DNA from: Caulobacteraceae bacterium
GTDB taxonomy: Bacteria; Pseudomonadota; Alphaproteobacteria; Caulobacterales; Caulobacteraceae
DNA length: 7,920 bases
Assembly (NCBI GenBank): GCA_003136615.1
Contig: PLFA01000146.1
Span: 13,284 to 21,203, forward strand
Direction: 5' to 3'
The position numbers were made by a program, and so were the translations under genes. The notes beneath the pieces are model-generated. The model saw only the letters and a program-made list of their open reading frames with translations, ran no database searches and was not told the origin of the DNA. Shown here in pieces: positions 1-6,020 of this stretch; position 1 is the first letter of the stretch; every line of letters starts with the position of its first letter.

Positions 1-1422
1 GTTAAAAAGGCCGATCTGGTCGAGCAACTCGCCACTCTTTTGGAGGAGAAGAAGGTTCCTTTGCTCGGGGACGTGCGCGACGAGTCGGCGGAGGATATCC
101 GCCTTGTTCTCGAGCCCCGCGCGCGGACGGTCGAGCCCGAGGTGCTGATGGAGAGTCTCTTCAAGCTCTCGGACCTCGAGGCGCGGTTCTCGGTCAATAT
201 GAACGTGCTCAACGCCCGGGGCGCGCCCGTGGTGATGGGGCTGAAGTCAGCTTTGCAGGCTTTCCTCGACCACCGTCGCGAGGTCTTGATCCGCCGTTCG
301 CAGTTTCGTTTGGCGCGTATTGAACGGCGCCTGCATGTGCTGGATGGGCTGCTGATCGTCTATCTGAACCTCGACGAGGTGATCCGGATCGTCCGCTATG
401 AGGATGAACCCAAGGTCCAGCTGATCGCCGCCTTCGCCTTGAGCGACATCCAGGCCGACGCTGTCCTCGACACGCGGTTGCGCCAACTGGCCAAGCTGGA
501 AGAGGCTGTGATCCGCACCGAACATACGGCGCTCTCGAAGGAACGGGATGAGCTGACCGGGCTCATCGCCACGCCGGGGCGGCAATGGAAGCGGGTGGCC
601 GCTGGCCTTGCCGAGGCGCGCAAGAGCCTCGGCGGCGACACGGCGCTGGGGCGGCGCAGATCCACCTTTGGCGACGCTCCCGTGATCGATAGCGCCTCCG
701 CCATCGAATCGCGGATTCCCCGCGAGCCGATCACCGTGATCGTGTCCGAACGGGGTTGGATCCGCGCCGCCAAGGGCCGGGTTGAGGACCCCGCCTCCCT
801 GACCTTCAAGGAGGGCGACCGCCTGGCCTTCGCCGTCGCCGCCGAGACCATCGACAAACTGATGATCTTCGCCTCCGACGGCCGTTTCTTCACCTTGGCC
901 TGCGACAAGCTTCCCTCGGCGCGGGGGCAAGGCGAGCCGCTGCGCCTGATGATCGAGCTGGATGACCAGGTAGGGATCGTCAGCGTCTTCGCCCACAAGC
1001 CTGGCCGCGCCCGCGTCGTAGCCTCCAAGGCGGGGTACGGGTTCGTCATTGCAGAAGACGATGCCGTGGCCCTGCGCAAGGCCGGTAAGCAGGTTCTGAA
1101 CGTCGCTCCGGGGGAGGCGGCCCTGTGCCTTGAGGCAAGCGGCGATCAGCTCGCCCTCATCGGCGACAATGGCAAGATCCTGATCTTCCCGGTCAGTGAC
1201 CTGCCGACCATGCCCCGTGGCAAGGGCGTGAAGCTGCAGTCCTATCGCGAAGGGGGTTTAAGAGACGGCATGGTCTTTACCGCGGAGGAGGGGGCCTCCT
1301 GGATCGACGGCGGCGGTCGCAGGCGCGCCTGGCCCGAATGGCGTGAATGGTCAGGGCGCAGGGGCTCAGGCGGACGGCTCGCGCCAAAGGGATTTGCCAG
1401 CAACAGGCGCTTCACGCCTTGA
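1..1422 (+). CDS. parC: DNA topoisomerase IV subunit A, C-terminal part (5' truncated by window)
   Basis: This is the ATP-dependent type IIA topoisomerase subunit that, with ParE, decatenates daughter chromosomes. The frame is open from the first base, so the 473 visible residues are only the C-terminal part. The winged-helix domain with the catalytic tyrosine lies upstream. Visible first is the end of the breakage-reunion core, including the stretch around LSDLEARFSVNMNVL and the coiled-coil region with HRREVLIRRSQFRL. After about residue 240 comes the beta-pinwheel C-terminal domain. ParC is preferred over GyrA because the pinwheel has no QRRGGKG-type GyrA box and carries ParC-like segments such as GQGEPLRLMIELDDQ and LPTMPRGKGVKLQ. 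The TTG at 40 is an internal codon, not the start. The C-terminus is basic and rich in Trp, Gly and Arg. It ends at a TGA, 54 bases before the next gene. Confidence 0.95.
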   Translation, partial: VKKADLVEQLATLLEEKKVPLLGDVRDESAEDIRLVLEPRARTVEPEVLMESLFKLSDLEARFSVNMNVLNARGAPVVMGLKSALQAFLDHRREVLIRRSQFRLARIERRLHVLDGLLIVYLNLDEVIRIVRYEDEPKVQLIAAFALSDIQADAVLDTRLRQLAKLEEAVIRTEHTALSKERDELTGLIATPGRQWKRVAAGLAEARKSLGGDTALGRRRSTFGDAPVIDSASAIESRIPREPITVIVSERGWIRAAKGRVEDPASLTFKEGDRLAFAVAAETIDKLMIFASDGRFFTLACDKLPSARGQGEPLRLMIELDDQVGIVSVFAHKPGRARVVASKAGYGFVIAEDDAVALRKAGKQVLNVAPGEAALCLEASGDQLALIGDNGKILIFPVSDLPTMPRGKGVKLQSYREGGLRDGMVFTAEEGASWIDGGGRRRAWPEWREWSGRRGSGGRLAPKGFASNRRFTP

Positions 1423-1447
1423 CGAGGGCGGCGCGACATTTGTTTTA
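1419..1447 (+). promoter_or_regulatory. Weak candidate promoter for the downstream gene cluster
   Basis: TTGACG at 1419-1424 overlaps the parC stop codon and matches the -35 consensus used by housekeeping sigma factors in Caulobacter-like bacteria. The only possible -10 at a 16-18 base distance is the T-rich stretch at 1441-1448 (tgttttag), which matches TATAAT poorly. There is no GCTANAWC-type -10. The location, just after parC and before the four-gene run, is right for a promoter, but the -35 match may be chance because it is formed by coding sequence. Confidence 0.22.
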
Positions 1448-1476
1448 GGCGGCTCGGCCCCGATCTGGAGAGGACC

Positions 1477-2190
1477 ATGCTCAGCGAACGCCTTGTCGAT
1501 TATTCCCTGGAAGGAAAGCCGCACCAGGGGCTCCTGGTCTTCGATGACGCGGCCAAGGCGCCGGCGCCGACGGTCCTGGTGTTCCACGCCTGGGACGGTC
1601 GGGGCGAGGCCATGAACGCCATGGCCCATCGGGTGGCTGGATTGGGCTATAACGCCTTCGCCGTGGACCTCTATGGCAAGGGCATTGTCGGCAAGAGCAC
1701 CGAGGAATGCCAGGCCCTGATGACGCCCCTGGTCACGGATCGGGTGCGCCTGCGCGCGTTGCTACTTGAGACCGTGGCGACCGCGGCCGGCTTGCCGGAG
1801 GTCGATGAGGGCAAGATCGCCGCCATCGGATTCTGCTTCGGCGGCCTTTGCGTCCTCGATCTGGCGCGCGCGGGCGCCCCTGTGACGGCCGTCGCCAGCT
1901 TCCATGGCCTGTTTACACCACCCGGCCTGACCTCCACGACGCCCATCGGGCCTCGCATCATCGCTTTCCACGGCTGGGATGATCCCATGGCGCCGCCGGA
2001 ATCGGTCGTGGCCTTTGGTCAGGAATTCACCGACGCAAAAGCCGACTGGCAACTCCACGCCTATGGCTCAACGATGCATGGGTTCATGATGGAAGAGGCG
2101 AATATGCCCGCCATGGGAATCCAATATAACGCCTTGTCCGCCGGGCGAGCCTGGGCGACGCTAAAGGGCTTTCTCACCGAGACGTTGTAG
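1477..2190 (+). CDS. Dienelactone hydrolase family protein (alpha/beta hydrolase)
   Basis: A 237-residue cytoplasmic alpha/beta hydrolase of the dienelactone hydrolase (DLH) family, close to the usual family length. These enzymes hydrolyse lactones or esters with a cysteine nucleophile. The nucleophile elbow is GFCFGG with Cys120, Asp169 sits in HGWDDPMAP, and His201 sits in MHGFM, so the Cys-Asp-His triad is complete. An HAWDGRGE segment at about 37-44 follows the first core strand and carries an acidic residue near the position where the family has its regulatory Glu. No signal peptide is seen. The start is firm: ATG 1477 is the first start codon after the parC stop in this frame and has GGAGAGG at 1467-1473. 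It ends 1 base before the next ATG, implying translational coupling. The family includes chlorocatechol-pathway enzymes, but no other aromatic-degradation gene is nearby, so the substrate cannot be assigned. Confidence 0.9.
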   Translation: MLSERLVDYSLEGKPHQGLLVFDDAAKAPAPTVLVFHAWDGRGEAMNAMAHRVAGLGYNAFAVDLYGKGIVGKSTEECQALMTPLVTDRVRLRALLLETVATAAGLPEVDEGKIAAIGFCFGGLCVLDLARAGAPVTAVASFHGLFTPPGLTSTTPIGPRIIAFHGWDDPMAPPESVVAFGQEFTDAKADWQLHAYGSTMHGFMMEEANMPAMGIQYNALSAGRAWATLKGFLTETL

Positions 2191-2191
2191 A

Positions 2192-2512
2192 ATGGCCTCA
2201 CAGCAAAGCACCGTCGATTTCATCCTCGATCAGATCCACGGCGCGGGCGCGGTCCACGCCAAGAAGATGTTTGGCGAATACGGCGTCTATTGCCACGGCA
2301 AGATGGTCGCCCTGGTGTGCAACGATCAGCTTTACGTCAAGCCCTCCGACGCCGGACGCACCTTTGTGGGGGATTGCGAGGAAGGCGCCCCCTATCCCGG
2401 CGCCAGGCCCTGCCTGCTCATTTCCGGCGACCAGTGGGACGACGCGGAATGGCTGACCCGCCTGATCGCTATATCGGCCGCGGCCCTGCCGGCGCCCAAA
2501 AAGAGCAAGTGA
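2192..2512 (+). CDS. TfoX/Sxy N-terminal-domain protein (stand-alone)
   Basis: A 106-residue protein consisting only of a TfoX/Sxy N-terminal domain. The hallmarks are KKMFGEYGVYCHGKMVALV at 24-42, with the conserved MFGEYG turn, and DQLYVK at 45-50. A C-terminal helix and a short basic tail (PKKSK) follow. In gamma-proteobacteria TfoX/Sxy is a competence co-activator with an extra C-terminal domain. Here that domain is absent, as in the many single-domain homologues of unknown role, so a competence function should not be inferred. The ATG follows the upstream TAG by a single base, and no good Shine-Dalgarno is seen, so it is probably translated by coupling to the DLH gene. The M13 gene starts 7 bases after its stop. 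Confidence 0.85.
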   Translation: MASQQSTVDFILDQIHGAGAVHAKKMFGEYGVYCHGKMVALVCNDQLYVKPSDAGRTFVGDCEEGAPYPGARPCLLISGDQWDDAEWLTRLIAISAAALPAPKKSK

Positions 2513-2519
2513 TCGCGAG

Positions 2520-4577
2520 GTGAGTTGGATCGGCCCGGCCATCGCTCGACACCTTCCGGGCGGTGTGGTCGCCGCGCTCCTCCTGATTTCCGTCGGCGAG
2601 ACTTCGGCCGCCGGCGCTCCGCCGCGTTGGCTGGGCGGGGACCCTTCCGTGGCCCCCGGCGCGGATTTCTACGCCTACGCCAATGGGGGCTGGACGGCGG
2701 CGACGGAAATCCCTCCGGATCGGGCGGGTTTTTCGACAGCGACGATTCTGACCCAAGCGGCTCAGTCCAAGGTTCGCGCCTTATTAGAAGCGGCGGCGGC
2801 AGGTTCGGCGGGGGGCGAGAGTGGCCAAGTCGGCGCCTATTATCGGGCTTTTATGGACAAGGCGCTGGTTGATCGTCTGGGCGGGCAACCCCTCGCGTCA
2901 GATCTGGCAGCCATCCGAACGGCGCGGACGCGTGACGAACTCGCCCGGCTGATGGGCCAAGCGAAAGCGGGGTTTCAAGGGTCTCTCTTCGACCTCGATA
3001 TCGATGAGGATAGTCATCAAAGCGCACGCTATGCGGTCTATATCAGCCAGGGAAGGCTCGGATTGCCGGACCGCGAGAGCTATCTTGCGGAAGGGGACGA
3101 AGCTCTCCGCGCGGCCTATCAGGCCTATGTTGGACGCCTGCTGAAGCTGGAGGCCTGGCCGGACGCCAGCCGCGCGGCCGCTGATGTTGTCGCCTTCGAA
3201 ACTCATCTGGCCAAGGCGAGCTGGAAATCAGAAGCGCGGCGCGATGAGCGTCTGATCTACAATCCAACGACGTCCGAGGCTCTCGCGCGGGACGCGCCGG
3301 GCTTTCCCTGGTCGACCTACCTCTCCACCGCCGGGCTTGGGCCGGGACGGGTGGTCGTGCGGGAGCGTTCGGCGGTGACCGCCTTGGCGCAGATTTTCGC
3401 ATCGACGCCGGTCGCGACCCTCAAGGCCTGGGCGGCGTTTCACCTCGCCGACAATGCCGCGCCGGACCTATCCCAACCCTTCTTTGACGCCTGGTTCGAG
3501 CTACATGGGCGCGTGTTGGCCGGGGCCCAGGCCGAGCCCCCGCGCTGGCGTCGCGCGCTCAATCAGGTCTCGGGCGACGGCTGGAAGTCCCTCGATGATA
3601 GCCGGGGGGCCATGGGCGACGCCGTGGGGAGGCTCTACGTCGCCGACAGTTTCGATCCTCAAGCCCGCGCGATCCTGGCCGCCCTGGTTCAACAGATGAA
3701 GACCACGCTGCGTGATCGGATCGCGGCCTCCGGTCGCATGTCGCCCACCGCCAAGGCGGAGGCTCTGCGCAAGGTGGACGCCTATGACATTCAGATTGGC
3801 GCCCCGGCGCGCGGCGACAGCTATGCGGGCATCGTTCTGCGGGATGATGATCTCTATGGAGATGTGGCGCGGGTGACGGCCCACGACTGGGCCGCGCGCC
3901 GCGCTCGCCTGGACGAGCCCGTGGACCATGGCCGGTGGGAAATCACGCCCCAGACTGTGAATGCCTATAACGAAGGCGCCCTTTCCCTGATCGTTTTCAC
4001 CGCGGCCTTACTCCAGCCGCCCTTCTTTGACCCGCGAGCCGATCTCGCCACGATCTATGGGTCCATCGGCGCGACCATCGGGCATGAGCTCACGCATGGC
4101 TTCGACGATCAAGGCCGCCATTTCGACGCGAGCGGCCGGGTTCGCAACTGGTGGACCCCAGAGGATGACACGCGCTTCGCAGCGCTCAGTCACAGTGTCG
4201 TTGATCGCTACTCAGCTTGCGAGGAGGCGCCTGGCCTGCGGGTGAATGGCAGACTGACCTTGGGCGAGAACATCGCGGACATTGGCGGCCTGCAACTCGC
4301 TCTTGCCGCTTATCACAGCGCTCTGGGCGGTCGCCCCGCGTCGGTCATTGAGGGACTTACGGGCGATCAGCGGTTCTTTCTCGCCTTCGCCACCGCGCGC
4401 CGCGACAAGCGCCGTCTCGCGGCCGTGCGCGCCGACATTCTGTCGGATCCACACACCCCTGACCCCTGCCGTGTGAACGAGGCCGTGCGAGAGGTGGACG
4501 GCTGGTATGGCGCCTTCAACATTGGCCCTGGCGACCCACTGTTCGTGCCGGAGGCGGAGCGCGCGAGGGTTTGGTGA
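2520..4577 (+). CDS. M13 family (neprilysin-like) secreted zinc endopeptidase
   Basis: A 685-residue zinc metallopeptidase of family M13, which cuts short to medium peptides on the N-terminal side of hydrophobic residues. An N-terminal signal sequence has a hydrophobic core at about 15-24 and probable cleavage near TSA-AG (30-32), so the enzyme is periplasmic or outer-envelope. The M13_N domain opens with DFYAYANGGW (49-58). The catalytic domain has HELTH (522-526), the third zinc ligand E583 in ENIADIGG (583-590), His645 in DPHTP, Arg651 in RVN, and the family-typical C-terminus ending in RVW. The substrate-binding NAY motif is at 481-483, but the next residue is Asn where Tyr is usual. GTG 2520 is the only start in the open frame before the signal peptide, and its ribosome site is weak. 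Key catalytic residues are intact although several surrounding family motifs diverge. The mature protein has only two cysteines, 567 and 650. Confidence 0.94.
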   Translation: MSWIGPAIARHLPGGVVAALLLISVGETSAAGAPPRWLGGDPSVAPGADFYAYANGGWTAATEIPPDRAGFSTATILTQAAQSKVRALLEAAAAGSAGGESGQVGAYYRAFMDKALVDRLGGQPLASDLAAIRTARTRDELARLMGQAKAGFQGSLFDLDIDEDSHQSARYAVYISQGRLGLPDRESYLAEGDEALRAAYQAYVGRLLKLEAWPDASRAAADVVAFETHLAKASWKSEARRDERLIYNPTTSEALARDAPGFPWSTYLSTAGLGPGRVVVRERSAVTALAQIFASTPVATLKAWAAFHLADNAAPDLSQPFFDAWFELHGRVLAGAQAEPPRWRRALNQVSGDGWKSLDDSRGAMGDAVGRLYVADSFDPQARAILAALVQQMKTTLRDRIAASGRMSPTAKAEALRKVDAYDIQIGAPARGDSYAGIVLRDDDLYGDVARVTAHDWAARRARLDEPVDHGRWEITPQTVNAYNEGALSLIVFTAALLQPPFFDPRADLATIYGSIGATIGHELTHGFDDQGRHFDASGRVRNWWTPEDDTRFAALSHSVVDRYSACEEAPGLRVNGRLTLGENIADIGGLQLALAAYHSALGGRPASVIEGLTGDQRFFLAFATARRDKRRLAAVRADILSDPHTPDPCRVNEAVREVDGWYGAFNIGPGDPLFVPEAERARVW

Positions 4578-4633
4578 CGCCTGTCTGAAATTCCTGTTGG
4601 ACCTGTCGATAAGCTTCAGCGACAACATGAACC

Positions 4634-5884
4634 ATGCCTCCTCCTGTCCGACCTCTCCTGCGCGCCGCGATTTGCGCTCTCATGGTCCTCTCCGCGGCTG
4701 GCGTCGCCTTGTCGGCGAACGCCGCACCCGTAAGCGAAGCTGACGCCAAGGCCATGCAAAACAGCCTGGTGACGCTGGACACCCACCTCGACACCCCTGC
4801 CAATTTCGCGCGGGCGGGCTGGGATATCATGGACCGGCACAGGATAGAGGACCGCTCCCAGGTCGATTATCCCCGCATGGTGGAAGGCGGCCTGAAGGGC
4901 GGCTTCTTCGCGATCTACACGCCGCAGGGTCCCCGAACGGAAGCTGGCGATCGCAATGCCCGCGACGCCGCTCTCATTCGCGCCGTCGAAATCCGCGAGA
5001 TGGTCGCCAAACACGGGGATGTCTTCGCCTTGGCGCTGAAGGCGGATGACGCCGTAGCCATCAACGCGGAGGGCAAGCGCTTCGTGTTCATGAGCATTGA
5101 GAACAGCTATCCGGTGGAGGCCGATCTCAGCCTGATGGCGACGTTCCAGAAGCTCGGTGTGCGCCTGATTGGTCCGGCGCATTTCAAGGACAACGACCTG
5201 GCGGACAGCGCCACCGATACGCCCGAGTGGCATGGGCTCAGCCCTAAGGGCAAACTCTTCGTCGCCGAGGCGAACCGTCTGGGCATGATGCTCGATGCAT
5301 CTCATTCCTCGGATGACGTGCTGGATCAGATGATGGCGCTCTCCAAGACGCCGATCATTCTGTCGCATTCCGGTTGCAAGGCGGTCTTTGATCATCCGCG
5401 CAATGTCGATGACGGCCGGCTTAAAGCCCTGGCGGCGGAAGGCGGGGTGATCCAGATCAACACCTACTCAAGCTATCTTATCGCCTCACCCAAGAACCCT
5501 GATCGTGACGCCGCCATGGCGGCGCTGGAGAAACAGGCGGGGGAGGGACCGATGACCCCGGACAAGGAGAACGCGCTTCAGGCCGCGTTCAAGGCGATTA
5601 ACGCTAAATATCCGGTCCCGCGCGCCACCTTTGAGGACTTCATGAACCACCTCAACCATGCCTTGCAGGTTGTCGGCGTAGGCCACGTGGGAATTGGCGC
5701 TGATATGGATGGCGGCGGCGGCGTCGTCGGTCTGGAGGATGTCTCGGGCTACTGGAAGATCACGCAGAGACTGATGGAAGAAGGCTATAACCGCGACGAT
5801 CTGGCCAAGATCTGGGGCGGAAACGTGCTGCGCGTCATGCGCCAGGTCGAGAGCTACAAGGCGTCGCTGGTTTCAGATCATTAG
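4634..5884 (+). CDS. M19 family membrane dipeptidase, exported
   Basis: A 416-residue binuclear-zinc dipeptidase of family M19 (renal dipeptidase type), which hydrolyses dipeptides and can accept D-residues at the C-terminal position. A signal peptide spans about 1-31 (hydrophobic core AAICALMVLSAAGVALS, likely cleavage around ANA-A). Metal-site motifs appear in family order: DTHLD (H51, D53), SIEN (E156 bridging), SHS (H224), SHS (H245), NVDDGRLKAL (257-266), and GADMDGG (355-361). GGNVLRV (395-401) closes the domain. Nothing essential is missing and the length is normal. ATG 4634 is firm because an in-frame TGA lies at 4628-4630 and the next ATG is inside the signal peptide. There is no clear Shine-Dalgarno. 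It lies 56 bases after the M13 gene with no terminator between, so co-transcription is likely, and the two exported peptidases could act in sequence on peptides. Confidence 0.94.
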   Translation: MPPPVRPLLRAAICALMVLSAAGVALSANAAPVSEADAKAMQNSLVTLDTHLDTPANFARAGWDIMDRHRIEDRSQVDYPRMVEGGLKGGFFAIYTPQGPRTEAGDRNARDAALIRAVEIREMVAKHGDVFALALKADDAVAINAEGKRFVFMSIENSYPVEADLSLMATFQKLGVRLIGPAHFKDNDLADSATDTPEWHGLSPKGKLFVAEANRLGMMLDASHSSDDVLDQMMALSKTPIILSHSGCKAVFDHPRNVDDGRLKALAAEGGVIQINTYSSYLIASPKNPDRDAAMAALEKQAGEGPMTPDKENALQAAFKAINAKYPVPRATFEDFMNHLNHALQVVGVGHVGIGADMDGGGGVVGLEDVSGYWKITQRLMEEGYNRDDLAKIWGGNVLRVMRQVESYKASLVSDH

Positions 5885-5903
5885 GTCCGAAGACCTTCTT
5901 TTT
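5883..5903 (+). terminator. Probable Rho-independent terminator after the dipeptidase
   Basis: AGGTC (5883-5887) and GACCT (5892-5896) pair perfectly around a CGAA loop, and the right arm runs straight into TTCTTTTT (5896-5903). The hairpin overlaps the TAG stop codon of the dipeptidase gene. The 5-bp stem is short and only moderately GC-rich, but the T tract is the clearest in the window and sits where the gene run should end. Confidence 0.5.
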
Positions 5904-5909
5904 GCGTCA

Positions 5910-5939
5910 TTGAACGAAACCATTGTCGCGCTTGATGAT
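5910..5939 (+). promoter_or_regulatory. Candidate promoter for the histidine kinase gene
   Basis: TTGAAC at 5910-5915 and GATGAT at 5934-5939 are separated by 18 bases, each matching the sigma-70 boxes at four of six positions. They lie just after the putative terminator and upstream of the kinase leader, where a promoter is expected. I saw no GGAAC-N16/17-CGTT (EcfG-type) promoter in this intergenic region. Confidence 0.25.
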
Positions 5940-5941
5940 TT

Positions 5942-5954
5942 AGGAGGGGAGGGG
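5942..5954 (+). promoter_or_regulatory. Very strong Shine-Dalgarno far upstream of the kinase start
   Basis: AGGAGGGGAGGGG is the best ribosome-binding sequence in the window. It lies 66 bases before the kinase ATG (6021), too far to serve it directly, but 6 bases before GTG 5961. It is followed by CCCC at 5957-5960, within the perfect palindrome GGGGCGCCCC (5951-5960). That CCCC could pair with either G run and partly mask the site. Confidence 0.5.
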
Positions 5955-5960
5955 CGCCCC

Positions 5961-6011
5961 GTGGCTGCCATGGAATCTCAATGTCGCCATATCGCCGACC
6001 TTCTCACATAG
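5961..6011 (+). CDS. Possible 16-codon leader peptide ORF ahead of the kinase
   Basis: GTG 5961 opens a frame encoding VAAMESQCRHIADLLT and ends at TAG 6009-6011. It is preceded by a near-ideal ribosome site and is in the same frame as the kinase, whose ATG lies 9 bases after the TAG. It could be a translated leader that feeds ribosomes to the kinase start, or the remnant of a longer kinase N-terminus cut by the stop codon. An internal ATG at 5970 is an alternative start. The peptide has no attenuator-like codon run and resembles nothing I recognise. Confidence 0.35.
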   Translation: MAAMESQCRHIADLLT

Positions 6012-6020
6012 TCGCCTGAC

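Noticed and set aside
247..996. 249-codon open frame on the minus strand opposite parC
   Set aside because: It lies fully inside parC, whose protein is clearly recognisable. Long antisense frames are expected in high-GC coding DNA, and the translation has no recognisable domain.
1423..1476. Terminator between parC and the DLH gene
   Set aside because: Only a 4-bp CGCC/GGCG pairing with a wide loop was found, and it is not followed directly by a T tract.
1343..1615. 90-codon + strand frame bridging parC end and DLH start
   Set aside because: It overlaps two genes in another frame, has no ribosome site or recognisable content, and is best explained as a shadow.
1477..2190. Aromatic ring-cleavage pathway gene (clcD/tcbE-like)
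   Set aside because: The DLH fold and triad are present but no neighbouring catechol-pathway gene supports that specific role.
4616..5395. 259-codon open frame on the minus strand opposite the dipeptidase
   Set aside because: The M19 motifs on the + strand are unambiguous. The antisense product is rich in His, Arg and Gly with no domain and is a composition artefact.
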